Positions 57,001 through 64,000 of a stretch of 64,000 nucleotides of DNA are shown one piece after another; position 1 is the first letter of the stretch, and each line of letters begins with the position of its first letter. The position numbers were made by a program, and so were the translations under genes. Source of the DNA: Nitrospirales bacterium (lineage in GTDB: Bacteria; Nitrospirota; Nitrospiria; Nitrospirales; UBA8639); contig JAJDBM010000035.1 of assembly GCA_029261355.1 (NCBI GenBank), forward strand, positions 21,542 through 85,541. Direction: 5' to 3'. A model generated the notes under the pieces. It saw nothing but the letters and a program-made list of their open reading frames with translations. It was not told the origin of the DNA and made no database searches.

Positions 57001-59961
57001 GTAGTCTGGGAGATGTTGACTCAAACGTAGTTTCAACTCGGTAAGGTCAAGATGTATGGATGTCACAATATACGCAACAAGTTGTCGAGTGCGACCGTCA
57101 TCATTTCGAACCACCACCACGGCATCCTTTATCTCAACCTCACGCTGTAAATGCACTTCAATCTCTTGAAGTTCAATGCGAAACCCACGCAACTTCACCT
57201 GATGATCGAATCGACCAAGAAACTCAATGGTCCCATTGGATAGAAATCGAGCTCGGTCACCTGTTTTGTATAAACGGCCGCCCATTTGTTGATTAAACGG
57301 ATCGGGAAGGAACCGCTCCGCCGTCAATTCAGGCCATTGAAGGTACCCTCGAGAGACACTACTTCCAGCAATGTACAGCTCTCCCGGTAAGCCGATCGAC
57401 ACAGGTTGAAAATCCTGGTCGAGAATGTACGTCTGAATATTTGGCAACGGTCGACCTATCGGAACACGTACTTCGTCTCCCGCAATATTTTCTATCTGAT
57501 GGGTCAGAACCCCTATCGTTGTTTCTGTTGGACCATAGTGATTAATAATCATACAATCTACTGACAGATCACGGATTGTGTTGAGCAACGTCGCCTGGAC
57601 TGGTTCGCCTCCCAGAATTAGACAACACTGAGGCAAGATATGCTCTGGTTTGGTAGCCTCCAGCAGCCCTAGAAGGTGAGTTGGAGTGATTTTCAAAACA
57701 TCAACCCGATGGGCATGCATATACTCAGCCATCGAATCTGGATCGAATCCCCGGTCTGTCGCAAGAACATGAAGCAATCGCCCCGAACAGAGTGCGCCAA
57801 AAATCGACGTATTTCCAAGGTCGGCTCCGACCGTTGAGACCGTGGCAAAACTGGCGTCATGTTCTAGTGACAGTTGATCCAACACCCCTAACGTATAATT
57901 GACGAGCTGCCGATGTTCTACGGCAACTCCTTTCGGGGCTCCGGTTGATCCAGATGTATAGATCACATAGGCCAGATTACTAGGGCGGACGTTGGAGAAA
58001 ACACGAACATCAGACAGAACTGAGATCTCAGGCCAATCCCGGTCCAGGCACACGCAAGCCAATCCAATGTCGGTGAACACATTATTCCAGCGCATCTGCG
58101 TGACGACAACCCGGGCCTCACTATTTTCCATCATGTACGACATTCGTGCATGAGGAAGCTTGGGATCTAGAGGGACATAGGCTCCTCCAACCTTCAGCAC
58201 TGCCAGCAGCCCGACAAGCAGGTCTACGGATCGTTCGAAGCAGAGACCTACCCGTATTTCAGGGCCAACACCAAAACTTCGTAAATGATGGGCAACCTGG
58301 TTTGCCCGGCGATTCAACTCATCGTAAGTAAGGATCGTATCTTCAAATCTGATAGCTGGAGCACTTGGATTGTTTGCCGTCTGCAACTCGAAGAGTTCAT
58401 GGATACAGACATCTTGTGGGTAAGACTTATGGTTGTCATTTAAAGCCACTAACAGATGTTGACGTTCCACCTCACTCAGTAAGGAGAGCTCTGACAATCG
58501 TGATTCCGGATGTTTGACTGCCGCTTCCAACAACGTGTAATAATGCTTCAGGAATTGGCTCGCCGTCGATTGTTCAAACAATTCACGAGCATATTCTAAT
58601 TGACAGCTAATTCTTCCATTCTCGTAGTCTTCAGTTATACGCAGAGTCAAATCGAAGTGGATTAGGCGGTCATCATATTCAAAAGATTCGAGTGTGACAT
58701 TTTCTATTCGCAACTCTTCTTCCAGTACATTCTCCAAAACAAAAAACACTTGAAATAACGGATTGTTCCGTAAATCCCGTGGTACGTCTAACAAGTCTAC
58801 TAACTTTTCAAATGGCAAATCTTGATGAGCCAACGCCCCTGTGACGACACGTTGAACTCTCTTTAATAAATTCAAAAAAACCGGATCACCCTTAAGTGAA
58901 GTACGCATGACGAGTGTATTCACAAGAAATCCAATCAGCTTTTCGGTTTCCGGTCTGGACCGATTGGCGACTGAAGTCCCCACGCAAACATCTTCTTGTC
59001 CACTGTATCGGGAAATTAACAGTTGATATACCGCAAGCATCAACATATAGACTGTGACGCCTGATCGACGGCAGAAAGCATAGATGCGATTTGATAAGAC
59101 CTCAGAAAGTGTGAGGATTTCTATTCCACCGCTGAAAGACCGCAGGGATGGAGGGGTTTTATCAAGTTGCAAGGTGAGGCAGGAGGGTGCGGATTGCAAC
59201 TGGTCCTTCCAATAGGTCCACTGAGTTTCACATTCTTTACTATTCAGCCACTCTCGCTGCCAACAAGCAAAGTCAACGTACTGAATTGACAAATCGACTA
59301 AAGGAGATGGCCTCTCATGAACAAATGCTTCATATAAACGACTTAATTCATCCGTGATCAAACCAACCGACCACGCATCAAAGGCAATATGATGAATTGT
59401 GAGCATCAAGATGTGTTCAGTCTCTTGACTATGCACAACCTGAAATCGCACCATTGACTCAGTTAATAAATCAAAAGGTGTTAATGCTTCAGTCCCTGCA
59501 ATTTCTGTCAACATTTTTTCCCTGGTTGCAAGATTCTGCGAGCGTAAGTCTGTGACTGGTAGATCGAAAGGAATGAACGCTCGGATCAGTTGCTGGCCTT
59601 GTCCATCAACATCCGTCACATTAGTCCGTAAGACTTCATGTCGACGAACAATTTCGTTCACACTTCGCTCAAGAGCTTGAAAATTTAACTGGCCCAAAAA
59701 GCGAATACCAAAAAATAAATTGTACCGAGAGCTGCCAGGCTCAAGCTCCTCGAGAACCCATAACCGTTCTTGAGCAAACGACAGTGGGAAACATTCCGAA
59801 TCTCGTGGTCGAGAAACAATGGGTAAGGTCCAAATATCCAGACCCTTTGCTATTAACGCTTTCTCAAAAACTACTTGTTTCTCTCTAGATAACGCCACAA
59901 AACGCTTGGCGATCTCAATCAATTCAGACTCCATAACTGCCGACTTATCACTCATCGTCAC
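51025..59961 (-). CDS. NRPS: C-A(Asp)-T-C-A(Gly)-T-C fused to Fe/2OG Asp beta-hydroxylase
   Basis: Domain order by residue: C1 (55-480; HHIAFDAWS about 189), A1 (500-1000; DLTKIGHIGK, Asp-like), T1 (GGDSI, Ser about 1062), C2 (1100-1530; HHIISDGWS about 1250), A2 (1560-2070; DILQLGLVWK, Gly-like), T2 (GGHSLL, about 2112), C3 (2160-2600; HHIAADAWS about 2306) and a TauD/SyrP-type hydroxylase (2650-2978). The hydroxylase has the metal facial triad in FHNESSH (about 2750) and AHAR (about 2947), and the 2-oxoglutarate Arg in GDRK. T1 has GGDS instead of GGHS, often seen before epimerising domains, so C2 may be a dual E/C domain. Start ATG 59961 or 59955. Confidence 0.95.
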   Translation of the reverse strand: MTMSDKSAVMESELIEIAKRFVALSREKQVVFEKALIAKGLDIWTLPIVSRPRDSECFPLSFAQERLWVLEELEPGSSRYNLFFGIRFLGQLNFQALERSVNEIVRRHEVLRTNVTDVDGQGQQLIRAFIPFDLPVTDLRSQNLATREKMLTEIAGTEALTPFDLLTESMVRFQVVHSQETEHILMLTIHHIAFDAWSVGLITDELSRLYEAFVHERPSPLVDLSIQYVDFACWQREWLNSKECETQWTYWKDQLQSAPSCLTLQLDKTPPSLRSFSGGIEILTLSEVLSNRIYAFCRRSGVTVYMLMLAVYQLLISRYSGQEDVCVGTSVANRSRPETEKLIGFLVNTLVMRTSLKGDPVFLNLLKRVQRVVTGALAHQDLPFEKLVDLLDVPRDLRNNPLFQVFFVLENVLEEELRIENVTLESFEYDDRLIHFDLTLRITEDYENGRISCQLEYARELFEQSTASQFLKHYYTLLEAAVKHPESRLSELSLLSEVERQHLLVALNDNHKSYPQDVCIHELFELQTANNPSAPAIRFEDTILTYDELNRRANQVAHHLRSFGVGPEIRVGLCFERSVDLLVGLLAVLKVGGAYVPLDPKLPHARMSYMMENSEARVVVTQMRWNNVFTDIGLACVCLDRDWPEISVLSDVRVFSNVRPSNLAYVIYTSGSTGAPKGVAVEHRQLVNYTLGVLDQLSLEHDASFATVSTVGADLGNTSIFGALCSGRLLHVLATDRGFDPDSMAEYMHAHRVDVLKITPTHLLGLLEATKPEHILPQCCLILGGEPVQATLLNTIRDLSVDCMIINHYGPTETTIGVLTHQIENIAGDEVRVPIGRPLPNIQTYILDQDFQPVSIGLPGELYIAGSSVSRGYLQWPELTAERFLPDPFNQQMGGRLYKTGDRARFLSNGTIEFLGRFDHQVKLRGFRIELQEIEVHLQREVEIKDAVVVVRNDDGRTRQLVAYIVTSIHLDLTELKLRLSQHLPDYMIPSAIIILKSLPLTVNGKVDRTALPTPEAYFAEEEMGRCVAPRNEVEESLAEIWVEVLNVEQVSIYENFFDLGGDSILSLQIIARARKRGISLTPKQLFEQPTIAELAVLATLRKEDSQPPLKKVDRAQPLLLSYAQQRLWFLWQMEPEGTAYNISNAVRLSGVLHAEKFQQTFDTIVRRHETLRTTFCSVNGQVSQVIHEATPVEIVMRDFRVDTKAEREIRVSAFVEEEENVPFDLERGPLLRVVLLRLAETEHVFLITMHHIISDGWSMNIIVDEFVQLYEAHRQDVEPKLSALTIQYADYAQWQREWLESGELQRQLDYWKGRLGQDPHMLNLPTDRIRPAVQNYQGATSKFEVNNELTSRLKALAKESNVTLFMFMLAAFNVLLYRYTGERDVWVGVPIANRSRAETEGLIGFFVNALVYRTDLSGSPSFKELLQRVKAVALEAQEHQDLPFERLVEVLNPQRSLAHHPLFQVTYNHQWRKDDVLQELSDLQVEGLAHEDNTTQFDLTLNTEENDGEIFMSFTYSTDLFDQPTIKRLERHWVNLLEGIVENQSECIDGLSLLDNEEYRHVVRECTQTHSEILSERCLHELIEVQVTKYPNKIAVVFAEKCLTYAELDARSNRLASKLVEFGVGPDRFVALCVERSLEMVVALLGVLKAGGAYVPIDPDYPPERIAFMLADSQPTVLLTQSHLIQELPPSHTPVICLDDEAILSFDVEGECSIKKTTPGMLAYVIYTSGSTGRPKGVMVSHQNAVSFLLAMQQEMALTDKDSLLAVTSLSFDIALLEIFLPLTMGAEVVLVDRVTGHDGRKLVGLLASSEVSFMQATPATWRMLLDAGWKGNSRLKVLSGGEALSTNLATQLLELGVRLWNLYGPTETTVWSTLYSVKTVTGPILIGQPIANTTIYIVDADLHPVPIGVSGELYIGGLGLARGYWTRPELTAERFMPDPFGRISGGRLYRTGDIGRWRSDGTIEFLGRIDHQVKIRGYRIEPREIEARLVEHSDVREAVVLAREDTPGDKRLVAYVVSGTLSSDVRLLLTFLEQRLPKHMIPSTVVVLEALPMTPNGKIDSRALPIPELSQIDDRNVTPRTAVEEILVGIWIEILGVKPIGSRHNFFELGGHSLLATQVISRLRTAFQIELPLRSVFDFPTVEQLAAEVERIRSGKLGQVLPSLVSIERKEQMPLSFAQQRLWFLSQLEPDAAYYNLPFALRLVGCLDVSALENSFKAVVRRHETLRTMFRAVDGVPMQVIAVDEVIALPVDNLCEHSEAERSEAIRLVTREEMRRPFRLDQEPPIRLRLLRLEPQEHVILIVLHHIAADAWSMALLAHEVAVFYEDFVCGDNSHKAIPHQLPTLPIQYADFAHWQRQWLQGDVLEAQLSYWKQQLGSTPPVLKLPTDRPRPSVQTYQGARYTFRISQSATEQLQTLSRQNGVTLFMTLLAAFNVLVSRITGQEDIIVGTDVANRNREETEGLIGFFVNLLPLRNDLSKNPIFTDLLARVRDGALEAYAHQDLPFEKMVESLRLKRDLSSNPLVQTLFVLQNVPEPFMELPGLEMHGIDFETEVSRFDLGLFMEETDDELSGTWKYSVDLFNESTISRLSNGFITLLESIAAHPETPIRDLDTLSDVEKESYMIEDKNRDLVKHKKFQNIRPKVVNLTQRTLVDRSYFSPHDSLPLVVQPAVEDVDLVDWAKDNQTLIEKELLKHGAILFRGFTIKTIEEFERVATVLCPNLFSEYGDLPREKAGRHIYGSTPYPPDKAILFHNESSHLHRWPLKQSFFCVRAAQGGGETPIVDCREVYKQISLQIREHFHQKSLMYIRNFTPGFDVSWQDFFRTEEKGVIEDICKQSEVEFTWQKDGGLQTRQICPAITKHPKTGEWVFFNQIQLHHVSYLESAVRESLIALLGMERIPRNVVYGDGSPIDNDLVQEIGKIYERVAVRFKWQEGDLLLLDNMLVAHARAPFQGDRKIVVAMGELIDLKTSQSADV

Positions 59962-60049
59962 GGACCCCTTCTATGTGAAAACCTAGCTTGAATTATTCTT
60001 AAAAGATGTTGGTCCCTGAGCGTGCAATCAAATTGCTCATGCGAAAAGT

Positions 60050-60080
60050 GAAGACTAGAGATATCCAAAACTCCCCACCT
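60050..60080 (-). promoter_or_regulatory. ECF-type promoter motif upstream of the large NRPS gene
   Basis: On the minus strand it reads AGGTGGGG, 16 nt, then AGTCTTC. The -10-like block lacks the leading C, so this copy is the weakest. It is 89 bp before the NRPS start. Confidence 0.5.
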
Positions 60081-60134
60081 TATAATTCGCATCTTTTCAT
60101 TCGTTTTTTGGAGTTGTCTCTATTCAGAATTAAT

Positions 60135-60176
60135 AAGTGATTTTGCGCTGTTCGTTGCTAAGCGGGAGAATCACTT
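60135..60176. repeat. Inverted repeat in the gap between two NRPS genes
   Basis: AAGTGATT (60135-60142) pairs with AATCACTT (60169-60176), with a 26-nt loop containing further G/C pairs (TTGCGC / GCGGGA region). It lies just after the stop of the 1105-aa NRPS and may be its terminator; TTTT follows the right arm on the plus strand. Confidence 0.45.
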
Positions 60177-60226
60177 TTCATGAGGAATGTTCAGTGTCTA
60201 CAACATTGGGTTAAAGGTACTCCTGT

Positions 60227-63200
60227 TTACTTTTCCAATGTGTCAAGGAGCTCTGTCATCCACTCAGCATCACTCTCATTCAAAGATTTTTCCGCTTTTT
60301 CAACCCTCACACTTAATTCAGCTACGGTCATTGTAAAAAACAAATCTATAAGATTAAGTTTGACTTGACATTCATTACGCACACGGGCGACCAGTCGAAC
60401 GGCCAATAAGGAATGTCCTCCTAGGTCAAAAAAATTGTCATGGACTCCTACTAGTGGAACGTTTAATTCCTCAGCCCAGATTGCCGCGAGTCGCTCCTCT
60501 GTGGGAGTACGGGGAGCCACATATTCCGGCGTAAGCAGGCCACTCCCCTCTAGTGCCGGCAACGCCGTGCGATCGACCTTTCCATTGGCAGTCAAAGGTA
60601 ACGCTTCGAGCGCCACTATCCCGGATGGCATCATATAAGCTGGCACGCGTTCCCGGAGCCCGGCCTTCACGGCGTCCAGATCAATCTCCATGTCGGATCC
60701 CCCCATCACATACCCCACCAACCGCTTATCGCCGGGCCTGTCTTCCCGAACCACCACCACCGCCTCCTGAATACAGGCCTCACGCCGTAAGTGAGTTTCG
60801 ATCTCCCCAAGTTCAATTCGATAGCCGCGAAGTTTCACCTGATGATCACGACGTCCGAGAAACTCAATTGCCCCATCTATTCGATAACACCCAACATCTC
60901 CAGTTTTGTACAGCCGGGCACCAGGACTTTGAGTGAAGGGATGAGGAATGAACTTCTCTGCCGTCAACGCTGCCTGCTGCCAATACCCACGTGCCAACCC
61001 CATCCCTCCGATGTAGAGCGCACCCGGTACGCCAACCGGCACGGGCTGTAGGTCTCCGTCCAACACGTAGAGCTGCGTATTGGCTATGGGATAGCCGACC
61101 GGAATCGTCTGAGCTGCGTCAGTGACCTCATACATTGTCGACCAAACCGTCGTTTCCGTTGGACCATACAAGTTCCAGAGGCCGACCTCTCTTTTCAACA
61201 ATTCACGAGCTAGCTCGATCGTCAGCGCCTCTCCACCACACAATACCTTCATGCCCGGTTTCCCCTTCCACCCCCCATCTACCAACATGCGCCAAGTGGC
61301 CGGGGTCGCCTGCATGATCGAAACTTCATTACAATCCACCGCTTCGAGTAGTAGCAGCCCATCATGAGCTGTTTCCGTATCAGCCAGTACCACGCGGGCT
61401 CCGAGAGTGAGTGGCAAAAAAAGTTCTAAGAGAGAAATATCAAAGGCAAAAGAGGTAGCAGCTAACAAACAATCTTGACCGGTCAATTTCAATCGTTCCC
61501 GCATTGCTGCTAAGAAGTTGAACACGTTCTCATGAGAGATCATGACCCCCTTCGGTCGACCGGTCGATCCTGAAGTATAAATCACATAGGCCAGAGCGCC
61601 AGACTTAACAGCCCTTCTTACCTCCCTCACCTTTTCCGATACCGTAGGGAGCTCGCCTTGATCCAGACACAACACGGTTGCCCTGCATTTCGGCAGCGTG
61701 TCCACAAGTTCACGCTGCGTCAGGAGAACCGAAACCGCCGCATCCTCGAGTATGTAAACAATGCGCGCGCGCGGATAGGAAGGGTCAAGTGGCACATATG
61801 CACCACCGGCTTTGAGAATGCCCAGTAATCCCACCACCATCTCAAGGGATCGTTCCACATAGAGGCCGATCAACGTCTCTGGGCTTACCCCTAGGTTCTG
61901 TAAGGAGTGCGCGACCTCATCCGTCCGATGATTGAGATCGGCATAGGTGATCGCCTCGTCATGAAACACCACAGCCACCGCTGTGGGCGTCCGATCGACC
62001 TGCGCTTCAAAGAGCTCGATGACAGTCTCACCCGCATGCCCCCACTCATGCTCCGTCGCATTCCAATTGATAAGCAAATGGTTCTGCTCTGCCTCAGTAA
62101 GGAAGGAGAGGTCCGCCACACAGGCCTCCGGGTCCACAACCATTCCCTCCAGCACCATCCGATACTGTGCAGCCATGCGCTCAATCGTCGCCCCATCAAA
62201 TAAATCCGTGTTGTATTCAAATAGGCTGGTTACAGTCTCGCCATCCTCTATCACAGCTAAAGTTAGGTCAAAAGTTGCCGTGTCTCTACAACTTTCTATA
62301 GGACTTATTGTAAGCCCTTCTAAGGATTCCTCTGTCTTAGAGGGAGCATTCTCGAGAGAAAACATCACCTGGAAGAGGGGACTATGACTAAGATTCCGTT
62401 CCGGCTGAAGCACTTCCACTAACTTCTCAAAAGGCAAATCTTGATGTCCTTGAGCTCCTATCACTCGTGTTCTTACCCTTCGTAACAATTCTGCTACTGA
62501 TGGTCTACCTGATAAATCTGCTCGAATCACGAGTGTATTCACAAAGAACCCTATCAACTTCTCTGTCTCAAGGCGCGTTCGATTGGCAATTGGTGTTCCC
62601 ACGCAAAAATCATCTTGTCCACTGTATCGTGACAATAAAATTTCAAAGGCAGCCAACAACAACATAAAAAAAGTGACACCTTCTTTACGTCGCAACGTAT
62701 GAAGTTGGCTAAGCAGTTCACTAGGAATATCAAGCATATAACTCGCCCCTAGGAATCGCTGTACAGCCGGTCGAGGCCGAGCTGTCGGTAAGCTCAACAC
62801 TGTCGGAGCTCCATCGAGCAGTTCTCTCCAATACCTCAATTGCTGTTCTAACACTTCCCCTGAAAGCCACTGTCGCTGCCAGACAGCAAAATCAGCATAT
62901 TGAATTGGTAGTGGTGGTAACGAAGGGGTTTCCCCATGACGAAAGACCTCATACAGCTTCGTGAGTTCCTGAATAAACACATTCATGGACCAGCCATCGG
63001 TCACAATATGATGCATCGTCACCACCAACACATACTCCTGAGAACCAACTTGCAACAACTTCATTCGTATTAATGGCCCATTCGACAAATCAAAGGCACG
63101 TTCGCCCTCTTCAGTGATGAGTTGATTCACCCTCTTCCAACGCTCGGAATTCTTCATCGCACACAAATCATCGAGGGTGAACGGGAGATTCCATTTGGCC

Positions 63201-63532
63201 GCGATCTTTTGGACTGACTCGCCGTCTTCAATACAAAATGTTGTACGTAACACTTCGTGCCGACGTACCATCTCTTGAAAACTTCGCTCTAAGACTGAGA
63301 CATCGAGCCCACCGCGCAAGCGCACTGCTATTGACATGTTATAGGCCGCACTATCAGGGTCTAACTGAGCTAAAAACCAGAGCCGTTCTTGAGCAAAGGA
63401 AAGTGGTAAAGGACCATGGACCTCCCTTGGCTTAATTTTTGTTGCCTGAGACGGAGATACTCCTTCTTCAGCAAGCAAAAATTTAAGTAGTTCTTTTCTT
63501 TTTTTACCTAATAATTCTTTCTCACTAATCAT
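60227..63532 (-). CDS. NRPS module: C-A(Gly)-T
   Basis: The start is ATG 63532 (GAAGGGCGAC upstream); the GTG at 63544 is less likely. The order is a short N-terminal linker, C (about 40-460; HHIVTDGWS about 173), A (about 490-990; YTSGSTGRPKG about 649) and T (LGGHSLL about 1038). The specificity residues, by my alignment, read DILQLGLVWK, as in Gly-activating domains, and are nearly the same as in A2 of the next protein; the two A domains are clearly paralogous. No release domain is present, so the chain passes to the 2978-aa protein. It lies 83 bp downstream of another NRPS gene. Confidence 0.95.
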   Translation of the reverse strand: MISEKELLGKKRKELLKFLLAEEGVSPSQATKIKPREVHGPLPLSFAQERLWFLAQLDPDSAAYNMSIAVRLRGGLDVSVLERSFQEMVRRHEVLRTTFCIEDGESVQKIAAKWNLPFTLDDLCAMKNSERWKRVNQLITEEGERAFDLSNGPLIRMKLLQVGSQEYVLVVTMHHIVTDGWSMNVFIQELTKLYEVFRHGETPSLPPLPIQYADFAVWQRQWLSGEVLEQQLRYWRELLDGAPTVLSLPTARPRPAVQRFLGASYMLDIPSELLSQLHTLRRKEGVTFFMLLLAAFEILLSRYSGQDDFCVGTPIANRTRLETEKLIGFFVNTLVIRADLSGRPSVAELLRRVRTRVIGAQGHQDLPFEKLVEVLQPERNLSHSPLFQVMFSLENAPSKTEESLEGLTISPIESCRDTATFDLTLAVIEDGETVTSLFEYNTDLFDGATIERMAAQYRMVLEGMVVDPEACVADLSFLTEAEQNHLLINWNATEHEWGHAGETVIELFEAQVDRTPTAVAVVFHDEAITYADLNHRTDEVAHSLQNLGVSPETLIGLYVERSLEMVVGLLGILKAGGAYVPLDPSYPRARIVYILEDAAVSVLLTQRELVDTLPKCRATVLCLDQGELPTVSEKVREVRRAVKSGALAYVIYTSGSTGRPKGVMISHENVFNFLAAMRERLKLTGQDCLLAATSFAFDISLLELFLPLTLGARVVLADTETAHDGLLLLEAVDCNEVSIMQATPATWRMLVDGGWKGKPGMKVLCGGEALTIELARELLKREVGLWNLYGPTETTVWSTMYEVTDAAQTIPVGYPIANTQLYVLDGDLQPVPVGVPGALYIGGMGLARGYWQQAALTAEKFIPHPFTQSPGARLYKTGDVGCYRIDGAIEFLGRRDHQVKLRGYRIELGEIETHLRREACIQEAVVVVREDRPGDKRLVGYVMGGSDMEIDLDAVKAGLRERVPAYMMPSGIVALEALPLTANGKVDRTALPALEGSGLLTPEYVAPRTPTEERLAAIWAEELNVPLVGVHDNFFDLGGHSLLAVRLVARVRNECQVKLNLIDLFFTMTVAELSVRVEKAEKSLNESDAEWMTELLDTLEK

Positions 63533-63627
63533 GTCGCCCTTCACTTTCGATTAGGTTCAAAAACAACAATATTTGGTACCGTTATTAGATGTGTCTTCAT
63601 CTAAATAGGCTGAAGGAATAGTTACTC

Positions 63628-64000
63628 CTATCCCTTTATCGAGAGCGCACGTTTCTCTTGAAGAAGCTTCTCGATCTCATTTTCTGACATCTCATTTATA
63701 TCCTGCGACAATCGTGCAATTACTGCTATTTGTCCTGGAATCTCTTCATATTGAACAAGTGCTTGAGCTAAGCCTGCAACAGAAGAAAACTCAAAGAGAG
63801 TTCGGAGCGGCACCTCTAACTCGAAGGTATGTCGCAAGCGCGAGACCACCTGCATGGCTAACAACGAATGCCCCCCGAGTTCAAAGAAGTTGTCGTGCCG
63901 GCCCACCTGCTCCACTCCCAACACCTCCGTCCAAATCTGACTCACGACTTCCTCCGTTGGTGTGTGTGGTGCAACATACGCAGTCTCGAGTTGCTCCCGA
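63628..64000 (-). CDS. NRPS, C-terminal carrier domain, truncated by the window edge
   Basis: The frame is open to the end of the window. It reads the end of an adenylation domain linker (YVAPHTPTEEVVSQIWTEVL), then a carrier domain with HDNFFELGGHSLLAMQVVSR. No TE or other domain follows, and the protein ends in a short charged helix (ENEIEKLLQEKRALSIKG) that may act as a docking segment to the next NRPS. The rest of the assembly line lies upstream of the window. Confidence 0.92.
   Translation of the reverse strand, partial: REQLETAYVAPHTPTEEVVSQIWTEVLGVEQVGRHDNFFELGGHSLLAMQVVSRLRHTFELEVPLRTLFEFSSVAGLAQALVQYEEIPGQIAVIARLSQDINEMSENEIEKLLQEKRALSIKG

Noticed and set aside
47041..64000. Calcium-dependent lipopeptide antibiotic instead of a siderophore
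   Set aside because: Asp/Gly and beta-hydroxy-Asp also occur in such antibiotics, but the TonB receptor, FecI/FecR system, PepSY reductase and shared promoter motif fit a siderophore much better. It remains a minor alternative.

Overview
The window comes from a diderm (Gram-negative) bacterium of moderate GC content. It carries a TonB/ExbB/ExbD system, an outer-membrane receptor, a TolC-type protein and several lipoproteins. I cannot fix the phylum by reading; Nitrospirota or Proteobacteria would both fit. No rRNA, tRNA or CRISPR array was recognised.

Layout. (1) 1-7.6 kb is accessory DNA: hypothetical genes, a broken membrane-protein gene, a YpsA/Mo-carrier-like SLOG protein, an IS3-type remnant, a protein made of two copies of an unknown domain, a LuxR solo and decayed ORFs. 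(2) 7589-13289 is a complete Tn3-family transposon with identical 38-bp inverted repeats, divergent tnpR and tnpA, and a pentapeptide-repeat membrane protein as passenger. It cuts a PIN-toxin gene and has no target duplication. (3) 14.2-22.1 kb is a cassette with a strongly A/C-biased coding strand and a replication flavour: OmpA-like lipoprotein, possible DUF3150 protein, Toprim primase, second beta clamp, PAS-like protein, receiver, DUF3768, RusA, HU and an excisionase-like protein. It ends in a Tn3 transposase relic. (4) 22.9-64 kb is, apart from one small ORF, entirely on the minus strand and forms a siderophore locus: Sfp-type PPTase, TolC/ABC/adaptor export parts, tonB-exbD-exbB, two paralogous zinc-peptidase lipoproteins, APS kinase plus TPR-sulfotransferase, a broken PepSY ferrisiderophore reductase, a TonB receptor with an STN domain, FecR, a FecI-type ECF sigma factor, and four NRPS genes (the most upstream one leaves the window).

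How it works together. The adenylation-domain specificity residues read Gly (1105-aa protein), Asp then Gly (2978-aa protein) and Asp (1324-aa protein). A SyrP/TauD-type Fe(II)/2-oxoglutarate hydroxylase is fused to the end of the 2978-aa protein. The next protein starts with a condensation-like domain without the catalytic His pair, directly before its Asp A domain. This points to a peptide ending ...Gly-Asp-Gly-(beta-OH)Asp, released by a thioesterase, i.e. a hydroxyaspartate siderophore.

The strongest new observation is a shared promoter-like motif, AGGTkGGG(G) - about 15-17 nt - CGTCTTA. It occurs seven times, each time on the minus strand and upstream of a siderophore-locus transcription unit: the sigma factor gene, the receptor gene, the NRPS, exbB (twice, in a tandem duplication), the ABC permease and the zinc-ribbon/sulfotransferase/cysC operon. 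It looks like the target of the local ECF sigma factor and ties the sulfotransferase and APS kinase to the siderophore regulon, suggesting a sulfated siderophore.
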